Positions 23,899-32,550 of a stretch of DNA of 64,000 nt are shown here, one piece after another. The position numbers were made by a program, and so were the translations under genes. The stretch is from assembly GCF_002284535.1 (NCBI RefSeq), contig NZ_NPKH01000034.1:1-64000 (forward strand). The letters are read 5' to 3'. The stretch is from Mesorhizobium wenxiniae (lineage in GTDB: Bacteria; Pseudomonadota; Alphaproteobacteria; Rhizobiales; Rhizobiaceae). Each line of letters begins with the position of its first letter. Position 1 is the stretch's first letter. Below the pieces are notes generated by a model. The model saw nothing but the letters and a program-made list of their open reading frames with translations. It made no database searches and was not told the DNA's origin.

Positions 23899-24516
23899 AT
23901 GCGCATGAAGTCATTCGCAATCGTCGCCGCACTTGCGCTGTCGACGGCTATTGCTGGTTGCAGCACCATCGGCTCGCAGATATTCACCAACAACTATGGC
24001 CCGATGACCGATGCGGGCTATCAACTGCCGCGCATTCCGATCGAAAAGGTGCCGTTCAAGTATCGCCGGCAGGTCGTTAGCTACGACACCGATGAAAAGC
24101 CGGGCACCATCGTCGTCGATACGCAGAACAAGTTTCTCTATTATGTCATGGGCGGCGGCGAGGCGATGCGTTACGGGATCGGCGTCGGCCGCGAGGGTTT
24201 TGAATGGCGCGGCACCGCCCGTATCGCGGTGAAGCGCGAATGGCCGACCTGGACGCCGCCTTCGGCGATGATCAAGCGCCAGCCGGAGCTCGCCAAGTTT
24301 GCCGGCGGCATGGAGCCGGGGTTGACCAACCCACTCGGCGCGCGCGCCCTGTATCTGTTCAACAAGGGCGGCGATTCGGGCTACCGCCTGCATGGCAGCC
24401 CGGAGTGGAACTCGATCGGCAAGGCGATGTCGTCGGGCTGCATCCGGCTGATGAACCAGGATATCATCGACCTCTACGACCGCACCTCGGTCGGCGCTAA
24501 AGTGATAGTCTTGTAA
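23899..24516 (+). CDS. L,D-transpeptidase (YkuD/ErfK family) lipoprotein
   Basis: The 205-residue cell-envelope enzyme would form 3-3 peptidoglycan cross-links or attach proteins to peptidoglycan. It begins with a lipoprotein signal (SFAIVAALALSTAIAGC). The YkuD domain includes VVDTQNKFLYYVMGGGEAMRYGIGVGREGFEW, and the catalytic site is LHGSPEW (histidine near 164) plus SSGCIRL (cysteine near 180). The start at 23899 (or ATG 23905) puts the signal at the N-terminus; the frame extends to 23809 without similarity. A strong terminator follows. Confidence 0.9.
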   Translation: MRMKSFAIVAALALSTAIAGCSTIGSQIFTNNYGPMTDAGYQLPRIPIEKVPFKYRRQVVSYDTDEKPGTIVVDTQNKFLYYVMGGGEAMRYGIGVGREGFEWRGTARIAVKREWPTWTPPSAMIKRQPELAKFAGGMEPGLTNPLGARALYLFNKGGDSGYRLHGSPEWNSIGKAMSSGCIRLMNQDIIDLYDRTSVGAKVIVL

Positions 24517-24566
24517 AAACTTTCATACGCGGACCGTCTAGGCAACAAATGGACGTCGCAGAACAG

Positions 24567-24596
24567 AAAACCGGGCACTTTGGCCCGGTTTTTTGT
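24567..24596 (+). terminator. Rho-independent terminator after the L,D-transpeptidase gene
   Basis: AACCGGGC (24569-24576) pairs with GCCCGGTT (24583-24590) around a 6-base loop, followed by TTTTG. On the other strand the stem is followed by a run of T as well, so it may work in both directions. Confidence 0.9.
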
Positions 24597-24603
24597 TATC
24601 GCG

Positions 24604-24674
24604 CCAGAGCAATCGCTTCAGACAAAAGACCAATTGTCGATCCCGGCAGCGCAAACCCGAAGCGATTGCCCTGG
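24604..24674. repeat. Long inverted repeat downstream of nfuA
   Basis: CCAGAGCAATCGCTTC at 24604-24619 and GAAGCGATTGCCCTGG at 24659-24674 are reverse complements with one mismatch, separated by 39 bases. It lies between two convergent genes, next to the terminator. Confidence 0.75.
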
Positions 24675-24707
24675 CTATCGCGGATTGGCGTTCTTTGAGC
24701 CGGGTCT

Positions 24708-25277
24708 CTAAGAGACCTGTTCGACCTGCTGCACCTCGGGAACAAAATGCCGGAGCAGGTTCTGGATGCCGTGCTTCAGCGTCGCCGTCGATGACGGGCA
24801 GCCGGCGCAGGCGCCCTTCATGTGCAGGAACACGGTGCCGTTCTCGAAGCCGCGGAAGGTGATGTCGCCGCCATCCTGGGCGACGGCCGGGCGCACCCGC
24901 GTGTCGAGCAATTCCTTGATGGTGATGACCAGTTCCTCGTCGGCCTTGTCGTAGAATTCGCCGGTCTGGCTGGTCTCGGCAGCGGGCCCGGCCTTGGCCA
25001 TCACCGGCGCGCCGGACATGAAGTGCTCCATGATGGCGCCGAGGATCGCCGGCTTCAGATGCTGCCAGTCGGGCCCGTCCTTGGTCACGGTGATGAAATC
25101 ATAGCCGAAGAAGACGCCGGTGACGCCGGGGATCTCGAACAGCCGGCCGGCCAGCGGCGAAGCCGTAGCGGCGCTGTCGGCATCGCGGAAATCGGCGGTG
25201 CCTTCGACAAGCACTTCCTTGCCGGGCAGGAACTTCAATGTCGCCGGATTTGGCGTCGATTCGGTCTGGATGAACAT
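24708..25277 (-). CDS. nfuA: NfuA/Nfu-type iron-sulfur cluster scaffold protein
   Basis: This 189-residue cytoplasmic protein delivers Fe-S clusters. The N-terminal Nfu domain starts FIQTESTPNPATLKFLPG, and the C-terminal NifU-like domain holds the cluster-binding GACAGCPSS (CxxC near residues 159-162). The start at 25277 has GGAGACATCC upstream. It is monocistronic, convergent with the transpeptidase gene. An Irr-type iron box overlaps the predicted -10 region, so repression under iron limitation is likely. Confidence 0.93.
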   Translation of the reverse strand: MFIQTESTPNPATLKFLPGKEVLVEGTADFRDADSAATASPLAGRLFEIPGVTGVFFGYDFITVTKDGPDWQHLKPAILGAIMEHFMSGAPVMAKAGPAAETSQTGEFYDKADEELVITIKELLDTRVRPAVAQDGGDITFRGFENGTVFLHMKGACAGCPSSTATLKHGIQNLLRHFVPEVQQVEQVS

Positions 25278-25307
25278 GGATGTCTCCGTGCCCATTCGGG
25301 CAGATAG

Positions 25308-25350
25308 TTTGGAATAATTCTAAATAGGCCTTATCGGCGGGACATTCAAG
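25308..25350 (-). promoter_or_regulatory. nfuA promoter with overlapping Irr box (ICE)
   Basis: On the minus strand CTTGAA (25350-25345), a 17-base spacer and CTATTT (25327-25322) resemble the rhizobial housekeeping promoter. The 17-bp sequence TTTAGAATTATTCCAAA (25324-25308) matches the ICE consensus TTTAGAA-N3-TTCTAAA at all but one position and begins within the -10 element, the place expected for a repressor. Confidence 0.7.
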
Positions 25351-25395
25351 CCAAAGGCATCGCCGGAACGGCCGCCCGAGAGAATGAATTTTCTT

Positions 25396-25436
25396 CTGCA
25401 GCACCGCGCGTCCTTATTGGACGTGCAGGGCTGCAG
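25396..25436. terminator. Intergenic hairpin upstream of nfuA (rhizobial palindrome type)
   Basis: CTGCAGCACCGCGCGTCC and GGACGTGCAGGGCTGCAG form a long imperfect stem around TTATT. It shares the outer GCTG/CAGC and inner GCGCGTCC features with the palindrome at 20246-20289. No T-run is present. Confidence 0.5.
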
Positions 25437-25470
25437 CACTTCGATTTTTGCGCTGGCCAGGGATTTTGCG

Positions 25471-25645
25471 CTTAGGGTGTTGAAGATTCAGGTCAGGCCG
25501 CGTCGGAGTCGAAGTCGGGCGCGACGCGACCAGACTGGGTGGCTTCCGAGAACCGGAGCGGAGCGTACTTTTGGGTACGTGAGCACCGGAAGCGCAGGAA
25601 GCCGCCATTCGCACTCCGGCATCACCTGAATATCAACATACCTTA
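25471..25645. repeat. Dispersed palindromic intergenic element, copy 1
   Basis: Imperfect terminal inverted repeats (TTAGGGTGTTGAAG.ATTCAGGT at the left, ACCTGAATATCAACATACC at the right) bracket about 150 bp. Segments such as GATGCCGGAGTGCGAATGGC and CTTCCTGCGCTTCCGG on the minus strand reappear at 43653-43798. The right end runs into the TAA stop codon of the universal stress protein gene. Confidence 0.8.
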
Positions 25646-26134
25646 GGCCAGGCTGTCGATCTCTTCGTCCGACAGGTTCTGCGGCACCACCGTCACTGGG
25701 ATGGGAAAGGCGGCGCCCTTGCCGGCGACCGCGCCGACCAATGGCCCCGGGCCCTCTTTACCGGCGCCGGCCGCCAGCACGAGGATGGCGATATCCTGGT
25801 CTTCCTCGATCAATTTGTGGATCTCTTCCGTCGGCTTGCCTTCGCGCACCACCAGTTCCGGCTCGATGCCGAGCTTTTGGCGCACCTTGTTGGCGTACGC
25901 ATCAAGCGCCGCCCGCGCGGTGGCGGTGGCCTCCTCGCGCATGATCTTCTCGACACCGAGCCAATGCTGGAAATCGTCCGGTTCGATCACATAGAGCAGC
26001 ACCAGCACGCCGCTGGTGCTCTGCGCGCGCTTCGAGGCGTAGGCGACGGCCCGCTCGCATTCGGGCGTGTCGTCGATGATCGCCAGGAATTTGCGGCGAT
26101 GGCCGGCTTCGCGGCTGAGGCGTTTGGAGACCAT
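25643..26134 (-). CDS. Universal stress protein (UspA family)
   Basis: This 163-residue single-domain cytoplasmic protein begins with the UspA strand KFLAIIDDTPECERAVAYA and contains GVLVLLYVIEPDDFQHW and the C-terminal strand FPIPVTVVP. The nucleotide-binding G-2x-G-9x-G(S/T) motif is blurred (LAAGAGKEGPGPLVGAVAGKG), so ATP binding is uncertain. It is followed in the same direction by nothing closely linked; trpS ends 90 bases upstream. The stop codon lies in a dispersed palindromic repeat. Confidence 0.87.
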   Translation of the reverse strand: MVSKRLSREAGHRRKFLAIIDDTPECERAVAYASKRAQSTSGVLVLLYVIEPDDFQHWLGVEKIMREEATATARAALDAYANKVRQKLGIEPELVVREGKPTEEIHKLIEEDQDIAILVLAAGAGKEGPGPLVGAVAGKGAAFPIPVTVVPQNLSDEEIDSLA

Positions 26135-26224
26135 GTTCACCCTGTTCGATGGTTTCGGTCGCAATCTGCCACCGCCACAGCCCGGCCGCAAGCGACCCGC
26201 GGGTGCAGCGATGGCGGGTGCAGA

Positions 26225-27337
26225 TCAGCCTTGCAGCAGGCCGATGATGTCGCGCACGGTCTTCATCGTCGCTTCGGCCAGTGTGCCGGCGCGTTCGCCG
26301 CCATCCCTCAGCACTGCGTCGACATATGCGCGGTCGTCGGAAATGCGGCGCATCTCGCCGGCGACCGGCGCCAGCTTTTCCACGGCAAGGTCGGCCAGCG
26401 CCGGCTTGAACACCGAAAACTGCTGGCCGCCGAATTCTTTCAGCACCGCCTCCTTCGATATCTCGGCCAGACCCGCATAGATGCCGACCAGGTTTTCGGC
26501 TTCCGGCCGGCCGGCAAGGCCGTCCAATTCACTTGGCAATGCCTCGGGGTCGGTCTTGGCCTTGCGGATCTTCTTCGAGATGCTGTCGGCATCGTCGGTC
26601 AAATTGATGCGCGACAGGTCCGACGGGTCCGACTTCGACATCTTCTTGGAGCCGTCGCGCAGCGACATGATGCGCGCCGCCGGTCCGCCGATGATCGGCT
26701 CGGTCAGCGGGAAATAACCGTTCACCGTCTCCTCGCCGACCTTCATCTCGACGCCGACACCAAGGCCGGCGATGCGGTCCGAAAAGTCGTTGTTGAATTT
26801 TTGCGCGATGTCGCGTGTCAGCTCCAGATGCTGCTTCTGGTCATCGCCGACCGGCACGTGGGTGGCGCGGTAGACGAGGATGTCGGCGGCCATCAGGCTC
26901 GGATAGGCAAGCAGCCCGAGCGATGCATTCTCGCGGTCCTTGCCGGCCTTGTCCTTGAACTGCGTCATCCGGTTCATCCAGCCGATGCGGGCCACGCAGT
27001 TGAAGATCCAGGCAAGCTCGGCGTGTTGCATGACCCGCGACTGGTTGAAGACGATGTGCTTCTTCGGGTCGATGCCGGAGGCGAGAAACGCCGCGGTGAT
27101 CGAGCGTGTCTGGTCCTTGAGATCGTCATGGACAAGCTGCGCGGTCAGCGAATGCAGGTCGACGACGCAATAGATGCAATCGGAGGTGTCCTGCAGGGCG
27201 ACGAATTTCTTGATGGCGCCGAGATAGTTGCCGAGATGCAGATTGCCGGTCGGCTGGACGCCGGAAAAGACAAGTGGCTTGAAGGCAGGCTGATTGAAGG
27301 CAGGCTGATTGAAGGCGGGCTGATTGGAGTCAGTCAT
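26225..27337 (-). CDS. trpS: Tryptophanyl-tRNA synthetase
   Basis: The 370-residue class I synthetase charges tRNA-Trp. The HIGH-like motif is PTGNLHLGNYLGA and the KMSKS motif is SKKMSKSDPS. The start at 27337 gives an N-terminal tail with three NQPAF repeats encoded by 15-bp tandem units before the conserved KPLVFSGVQPTG. The tail is not part of the catalytic fold and its unit length preserves the frame. It is downstream of murJ in the same direction but separated by 570 bases. Confidence 0.95.
   Translation of the reverse strand: MTDSNQPAFNQPAFNQPAFKPLVFSGVQPTGNLHLGNYLGAIKKFVALQDTSDCIYCVVDLHSLTAQLVHDDLKDQTRSITAAFLASGIDPKKHIVFNQSRVMQHAELAWIFNCVARIGWMNRMTQFKDKAGKDRENASLGLLAYPSLMAADILVYRATHVPVGDDQKQHLELTRDIAQKFNNDFSDRIAGLGVGVEMKVGEETVNGYFPLTEPIIGGPAARIMSLRDGSKKMSKSDPSDLSRINLTDDADSISKKIRKAKTDPEALPSELDGLAGRPEAENLVGIYAGLAEISKEAVLKEFGGQQFSVFKPALADLAVEKLAPVAGEMRRISDDRAYVDAVLRDGGERAGTLAEATMKTVRDIIGLLQG
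27281..27325 (-). repeat. Three 15-bp tandem repeats in the trpS N-terminus
   Basis: Units at 27281-27295, 27296-27310 and 27311-27325 read GAAGGCAGGCTGATT twice and GAAGGCGGGCTGATT once. They encode NQPAF three times immediately after the start codon region. Confidence 0.92.
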
Positions 27338-27538
27338 GGTGTTTCCCTGGCTTGTGGAGGGCCGTTTCGCACGCGGCGAAAGTCTTTCGACGGCGCGCTT
27401 ATGGACGAGAGCGGGGAGCGGATCAAGAGGTTGTCGGCTAGCACGGCGGGGCAAATCGCTTGGGGCCAGATTGCTTGTTCCATACTGTTTGAGGCATCGC
27501 GCTTGTTGCGCTTGTCGCTCGGCTTGACAGGCCGACGC

Positions 27539-27712
27539 TGCCCCTCATTGTCCTGCCGGACATTTCTCCCCGTATAAAGAGACGGGGAGAAAGACACCGT
27601 CATCGCCGGTTTCACCGGTCGCTAACGTTGCAGGAGGGCCGCCGGCATTGCGGCCAGCTACTTTCTCCCCGTAAAACGGGGAGAAATGCCCGGCAGGGCA
27701 ATGAGGGGCGGC
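27539..27712. repeat. RIME-like palindromic intergenic element
   Basis: The 570-base gap between trpS and murJ holds an inverted repeat with arms of about 50 bases (27541-27593 and 27661-27710). Each arm contains its own hairpin, TTTCTCCCCGT...ACGGGGAGAAA, and the outer part CCCCTCATTG...CCTGCC. The centre has two small palindromes (CCGGTTTCACCGG and GGCCGCCGGCATTGCGGCC). It resembles the mosaic elements found between rhizobial genes. In the rest of the gap (27338-27538 and 27713-27910) I see nothing beyond probable promoter DNA. Confidence 0.8.
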
Positions 27713-27910
27713 GCCGACAACGACAATTGGGCCACGGCTTGTTTCAAGCGATTGCCTGGCCAACGTCGTGGGAAAGCAGCGGTGTTGGCGCAATCGTGAG
27801 ACGCCGCTGGAAACGGCGGCACGGCTTCGGGCCGAGTTCGGGATTGAGCTTAGCAAGCAAGCGCGCAACCCGCTGCCGCGCTCGGTCTATGACCAACTGT
27901 CCTGTGAAGA

Positions 27911-29524
27911 CTAATGCTTGTCGACAGAGCCGCTATCGTTCGGCTCACTGACAGGCGGCGATCCCTTCCGCCTGACATTGCGCCGGATCATGCCGAAATC
28001 GGCGCCGCCGGTGGCGAAGGCGGTGACGAAATAAAGCAACGCTCCGCCGGCAACCAGCGCGAGAAGCGTCGTAGCCTTGACGACCAGCGGTGAGCCCGAG
28101 GCCAGTTGGGCGGCAAACCAGTGCTCGGCAAAATAGAGCGCCGCCCCCATCACCGCCGCCGACAGCACCAGCCGTGGGATGCGTCTCATGAGTGGTACGT
28201 CGCGGCCCCAGTGACCGCGCCGGATCAGCACGCCGAGCAGCATCAGCGCATTGACCCAGCCGGCGACGGCCGAGGCGACGGCGATGCCCGGCGCGCCCAT
28301 CTGCGGAAACAGCGTCAGCGCGGTGGTGATGTTCACCGCCACCGAGATGGCGGCGAAGATCATCGGCGTGCGCGTGTCTTCGCGGGCGAAATAGCCGGGC
28401 GTGAACGCCTTGATCAGCACAAAGGCCGGCAAACCCAAGCCGAAGATCGCCAGGATTGCCGCCACGATTGGCGTCGAGTTGTTGGCGGCAAATGCCCCGC
28501 GTTCGTAGACCAGCCCCACGATCGGCTCCGACATGACCAGCAGTGCCGCCGCCGCCGGCAAGGTCAGGAACAAGGTGAACTCCACCGACCGGTTCTGCAG
28601 ATTGGCCGCTTCGATCAGATTGCCTGACTTCAGCGCCCGCGACAGTTCGGGCAGAAGCACGATGGCGACGGCGACGCCGACGACGCCGAGCGGCAGTTGG
28701 TAGATACGGTCGGCATAGGCGAGCGACGACACCGCACTGTCCTGCGCCGAGGCGATCGCGGTGCCGATCAGCTGGTTGATCTGAGTGATGCCGCCGGTGA
28801 TTGCCGCCGGCAGCGCCAGGATCAGCAGCCGCTTGACATTGGGTGTCATCTTTGGCCTGCGGAAACCGATCGAGATGCCGGCATGGCGCACCGCCACCCA
28901 AACGATCGCCAGTTGCACCAGCCCCGCCGCCAGCACGCCCCAGGCCAACGCGAAGCCGACGGTGCGCGCGTCCGATCCCTTGTGCCAGGAATAGGCGAGC
29001 ACGCCGATCAGGATGATGTTGAGGAACACTGGCGCCACCGCCGCGGCGAAATAGCGGCGCAGCGAATTCAGCATGCCGGCCATCATGGCGCCGAGCGACA
29101 TGCAGATCAGGTAGGGAAACATGATGGTCGCAAGCCGGACCGTCATCTCGAACTTTCCCGGCGTGTCGGCAAAGCCCGGCGCCACCAGGTAGCGCACGAT
29201 CAGCGGCATCGCCAGCTCCATGGCGATGGTCAGCGCCAGCAGCGCCGTGAACAGCACGCCGAACACCTCTTCCGAAAAGCGCTTGGCGCCATCGGTGCCG
29301 TAGGTCTCGATTTCCTTGGCGAACAGCGGCACGAAGGCGGCATTGAAGGCGCCTTCGGCAAACAGCCGACGAAAGGTATTGGGAAACTGGAACGCCGCGT
29401 TGAAGGCGTCGGCGATCGGCCCGGTGCCGAGTGCGGCCGCCATCAGCATCTCGCGGCCGAAGCCGAGGGCACGGCTCATCAGCGTGCCGGAAGCGACCGT
29501 CGCGAACTTTTTGACAAGGCTCAT
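27911..29524 (-). CDS. murJ: Lipid II flippase MurJ
   Basis: The 537-residue inner-membrane protein of the MOP superfamily flips the peptidoglycan precursor lipid II. It has about fourteen hydrophobic segments and begins with the family sequence SLVKKFATVASGTLMSRALGFGREMLMA, which contains the conserved arginines, followed by FNAAFQFPNTFRRLFAEGAFNAAFVPLF. It lies 46 bases downstream of glnD in the same direction, the usual rhizobial order glnD-murJ, so they are probably co-transcribed. Confidence 0.95.
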   Translation of the reverse strand: MSLVKKFATVASGTLMSRALGFGREMLMAAALGTGPIADAFNAAFQFPNTFRRLFAEGAFNAAFVPLFAKEIETYGTDGAKRFSEEVFGVLFTALLALTIAMELAMPLIVRYLVAPGFADTPGKFEMTVRLATIMFPYLICMSLGAMMAGMLNSLRRYFAAAVAPVFLNIILIGVLAYSWHKGSDARTVGFALAWGVLAAGLVQLAIVWVAVRHAGISIGFRRPKMTPNVKRLLILALPAAITGGITQINQLIGTAIASAQDSAVSSLAYADRIYQLPLGVVGVAVAIVLLPELSRALKSGNLIEAANLQNRSVEFTLFLTLPAAAALLVMSEPIVGLVYERGAFAANNSTPIVAAILAIFGLGLPAFVLIKAFTPGYFAREDTRTPMIFAAISVAVNITTALTLFPQMGAPGIAVASAVAGWVNALMLLGVLIRRGHWGRDVPLMRRIPRLVLSAAVMGAALYFAEHWFAAQLASGSPLVVKATTLLALVAGGALLYFVTAFATGGADFGMIRRNVRRKGSPPVSEPNDSGSVDKH

Positions 29525-29570
29525 GCGTCTGGAGACTGCCTGCAGGATTGGGACAAATAAATGGTGGTTG

Positions 29571-32372
29571 TCACTCGGCCGCGGCCTTGGCCTTGCCGCC
29601 GCGCTCCGGCGCGGTGCCTTCGAGAACCGCGACCAGCCTGTTTTGGATGGCGGCCATGCGCGTCCGGCTGTCGATCTTCTGGCCAGTGAGATCGGTTACA
29701 TAGAAGGTATCGATGACCTTTTCGCCGAAGGTGGTGATGTGTGCCGACGCGATGTCGAGCGACAGGTCGGACAACGCCCCGGTGATCTCGGACAGCAGGC
29801 CCGGCCGATCCAACCCCTCGACCTCGATCACCGAGAACCGGTTCGACAGCGTGTTGCGGATTTCGGCGCGCGGCGGGATGCGGAAGACCTTGGCGCCGCG
29901 CCGCGGCTTGGTGCGCTTCTCGATCATCTCCGGCAGCCAGCTCTTGCCCGACAGCACATCCTCGATCAGGCGGCCGACGCGCCCGGCGCGGCGGCGTTCG
30001 TCCTCGTCGCGGTCGAATTCCCTCGAGATCAGGATGGTGTCCAGCGCGCGGCCATCGGCGGTGGTGAAGATCTGCGCGTCGACAATGTTGCCGCCGGCCG
30101 CCACACATGCCCCGGCAATGACCGAAAGCAGGCGGGGATGGTCCTGCGCCAGCACGGTGATCTCGGTCACCGCCTCGAACTGATGGGTCTTGATCATCGT
30201 GGCGAGCTTCTTGCCCGCCGCATCCGCCTCGCGGATGAATTCGGCGTGGCGAAGCTGGTCGGCGAGATCGACCGTCAGCAGATAGTTCTCGTAGTGCAGG
30301 CCGACATAGCGCTTGCGGGCTTTTTCGGACCAATCGGCAAGCGCTTCGGCCAGCCGCTCGCGTGCCGCCGCCGTTCGCTCGGCGCGCGACACTTCCGAAA
30401 ATCCCCCGGTCAACAGCAATTCGGTCTCATAGTAGAGCGTGCGCAGCAATTGGCCTTTCCAGCCGTTCCAGACGCCCGGCCCGACGCCTCTGATATCGCA
30501 GACGGTGAGGATGAGCAGCAGCTTCAGCCGTTCGACCGACTGCACGATCGCGGCGAAATCCTCGATTGTCTTGCGGTCGTTGAGATCGCGGGTCTGTGCC
30601 GTCATCGACATGACGAGGTGGTTCTCGACCAGCCAGGCAACTGTTTCGGTGTCGGCCGCGGACAGCCCCATATGCGGGCAGATGCGCCGCGCGATCCGGG
30701 CACCCACTTCGGAATGGTCCTCGGGCCGTCCCTTGGCGATGTCGTGCAAAAGCACCGCGACGTAGAGCGCCTCACGGCTTTTCTTCAGTCCCGGCATCAG
30801 CGTGTGGGCAAGCGGGTGGATCTTTTCACCGTCGCCACGCTCGATCTCGGCCAACACGCCGATACAGCGGATCAGGTGCTCGTCCACCGTATAGTGGTGG
30901 TACATCGAGAACTGCATCATGGCGACGATCTTGCCGAAATCCGGGATCAGCTTTGCCAGCAGTCCCGCCTCGTTCATGCGCCTGAGATTGAGTTCGGCAT
31001 TGCGGTCCGACGTCAATATGTCGAGGAACAGCCGGTTGGCTTCCTCGTCGCGCCTGAGCGCCTTGCCGACGAGGCCGAGCGAACGGGTCAGCAGCTTCAG
31101 CGCATCGGGGTGAAATTCCAGCGCGTGCTTGTCGGCGAACCAGAACAGCCTCAAGAGATTGACCGGATCGCGCTCGAACACCAGGTCGTCGGCGACGTTG
31201 ATGCGATGGTTGTCGATAATGAAATCGGACGTGCCGGCAAGCTTGCGCTTGCGACGCGAGAACGTGAGGAAGATGCGGTTGAAGCCCGGCACATGCTTGG
31301 CCTGCTCTTCCTCGAGTGCAGCGCAGAAGATGCGGGTGAGATCCCCGACATCCTTGGCGACGAGGAAGTAATGCTTCATGAAGCGCTCGACCGCCGACAG
31401 GCCTGGATGTGTGGTGTAGCCCAGCCGCTCGGCGATCTCGCGCTGGATGTCGAAATGCAGCCGTTCCTCGGCTTTGCCGGTGAGGAAATGCATGTGGCAG
31501 CGCACCGCCCACAGGAAATCCTCGGCCTTCTGGAACTCCCGGTATTCGGTGCCGGTGAAGACGCCCTTGTCGACCAGCTCCTCGCCGGTGCGCACCCGGT
31601 AGAAATACTTGCCGATCCAGAACAGCGTCTGCAGGTCGCGCAGGCCGCCTTTGCCGTCCTTGACGTTGGGTTCGACCAGATAGCGGCTTTCGCCGGCCTT
31701 GGCATGGCGCTCGTCGCGTTCGGCAAGCTTGGCCTGCACATATTCGGGCCCGGTCGTGCGCACCACCTCGCGGTCGAAACGCTGCAAGAGCTCGTCATAG
31801 AGCTTCTGCTCGCCCCACAGGAAACGCGCTTCCAGGATCGAGGTGCGGATGGTGATGTCGGTGCGCGACAGCCGCAGGCATTCGTCGATGTTGCGGGTGG
31901 CGTGGCCGACCTTTAGCCCCAGATCCCAAAGTATGTAGAGCATGTATTCGACGATCTGCTCGCCCCATGGCGTCTGCTTGTAGGGCAGCAGGAAGAGGAG
32001 ATCGATGTCGGATCCCGGCGCCAGCGTGCCGCGGCCATAGCCGCCGACTGCGACGACGGCCATGCGTTCGGCCGATGACGGGTTTTTGACGCGATAGACA
32101 TGGCTGGCGGCGAAATCGTAGAGCGCGCGGATGATCTCGTCCATGAGATGCGACAGCCGGGCGGCGCAGGCGGTGCCACTGCCGTCGTCCATCAGCATGC
32201 GTTCGGCGATGCTGCGGCCGGCGGTCAGCCTGCCCTTGAGAAGCTGGAGAACACCGGCGCGCGCAGCCTTGCCGGAGCCGTCGCCTGCCGTGGCCGCGGT
32301 CAGCGCCGTCATCTCGCAGCGCAAGGCTTGGCTGTCGATCAGTTCATCGAGCTTTAGAGAGATTCTTGCCAT
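29571..32372 (-). CDS. glnD: Bifunctional uridylyltransferase/uridylyl-removing enzyme GlnD
   Basis: The 933-residue nitrogen sensor adds UMP to PII proteins when glutamine is low and removes it when glutamine is high. The nucleotidyltransferase site is GGYGRGTLAPGSDIDLLFL near residue 110. The HD hydrolase domain has LLHDIAKGRPEDHSEVGA near 540. Two C-terminal ACT domains start at about 730 (VTEITVLAQDHPRLLSVIAG) and 845 (VIEVEGLDRPGLLSEITG), where glutamine binds. The length and domain order are complete. It precedes murJ. Confidence 0.96.
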   Translation of the reverse strand: MARISLKLDELIDSQALRCEMTALTAATAGDGSGKAARAGVLQLLKGRLTAGRSIAERMLMDDGSGTACAARLSHLMDEIIRALYDFAASHVYRVKNPSSAERMAVVAVGGYGRGTLAPGSDIDLLFLLPYKQTPWGEQIVEYMLYILWDLGLKVGHATRNIDECLRLSRTDITIRTSILEARFLWGEQKLYDELLQRFDREVVRTTGPEYVQAKLAERDERHAKAGESRYLVEPNVKDGKGGLRDLQTLFWIGKYFYRVRTGEELVDKGVFTGTEYREFQKAEDFLWAVRCHMHFLTGKAEERLHFDIQREIAERLGYTTHPGLSAVERFMKHYFLVAKDVGDLTRIFCAALEEEQAKHVPGFNRIFLTFSRRKRKLAGTSDFIIDNHRINVADDLVFERDPVNLLRLFWFADKHALEFHPDALKLLTRSLGLVGKALRRDEEANRLFLDILTSDRNAELNLRRMNEAGLLAKLIPDFGKIVAMMQFSMYHHYTVDEHLIRCIGVLAEIERGDGEKIHPLAHTLMPGLKKSREALYVAVLLHDIAKGRPEDHSEVGARIARRICPHMGLSAADTETVAWLVENHLVMSMTAQTRDLNDRKTIEDFAAIVQSVERLKLLLILTVCDIRGVGPGVWNGWKGQLLRTLYYETELLLTGGFSEVSRAERTAAARERLAEALADWSEKARKRYVGLHYENYLLTVDLADQLRHAEFIREADAAGKKLATMIKTHQFEAVTEITVLAQDHPRLLSVIAGACVAAGGNIVDAQIFTTADGRALDTILISREFDRDEDERRRAGRVGRLIEDVLSGKSWLPEMIEKRTKPRRGAKVFRIPPRAEIRNTLSNRFSVIEVEGLDRPGLLSEITGALSDLSLDIASAHITTFGEKVIDTFYVTDLTGQKIDSRTRMAAIQNRLVAVLEGTAPERGGKAKAAAE

Positions 32373-32550
32373 AAGTGCGGTTCGGCCTCGCCGTTTTGGC
32401 GGCGTCTATAGCGCGTTTTCGCGGCGCTGGGTATGGGGCGGACGGACACGCTCTCCACGGAGTCGTCGATGTCATGCGGCGGCGGCTGGATGCGGGATTG
32501 TCCGCCGGCGGTTTGGCGCGCGCCTCGGCAAGAAAAACAGAAATTGGTCC

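Noticed and set aside
25817..27577. Open frame of 586 codons opposite trpS and the universal stress protein gene
   Set aside because: It is antisense to two conserved genes; composition is typical of a shadow frame.
29316..31916. Open frame of 866 codons opposite glnD and the murJ start
   Set aside because: It spans two well-supported genes on the other strand, and no domain is visible.
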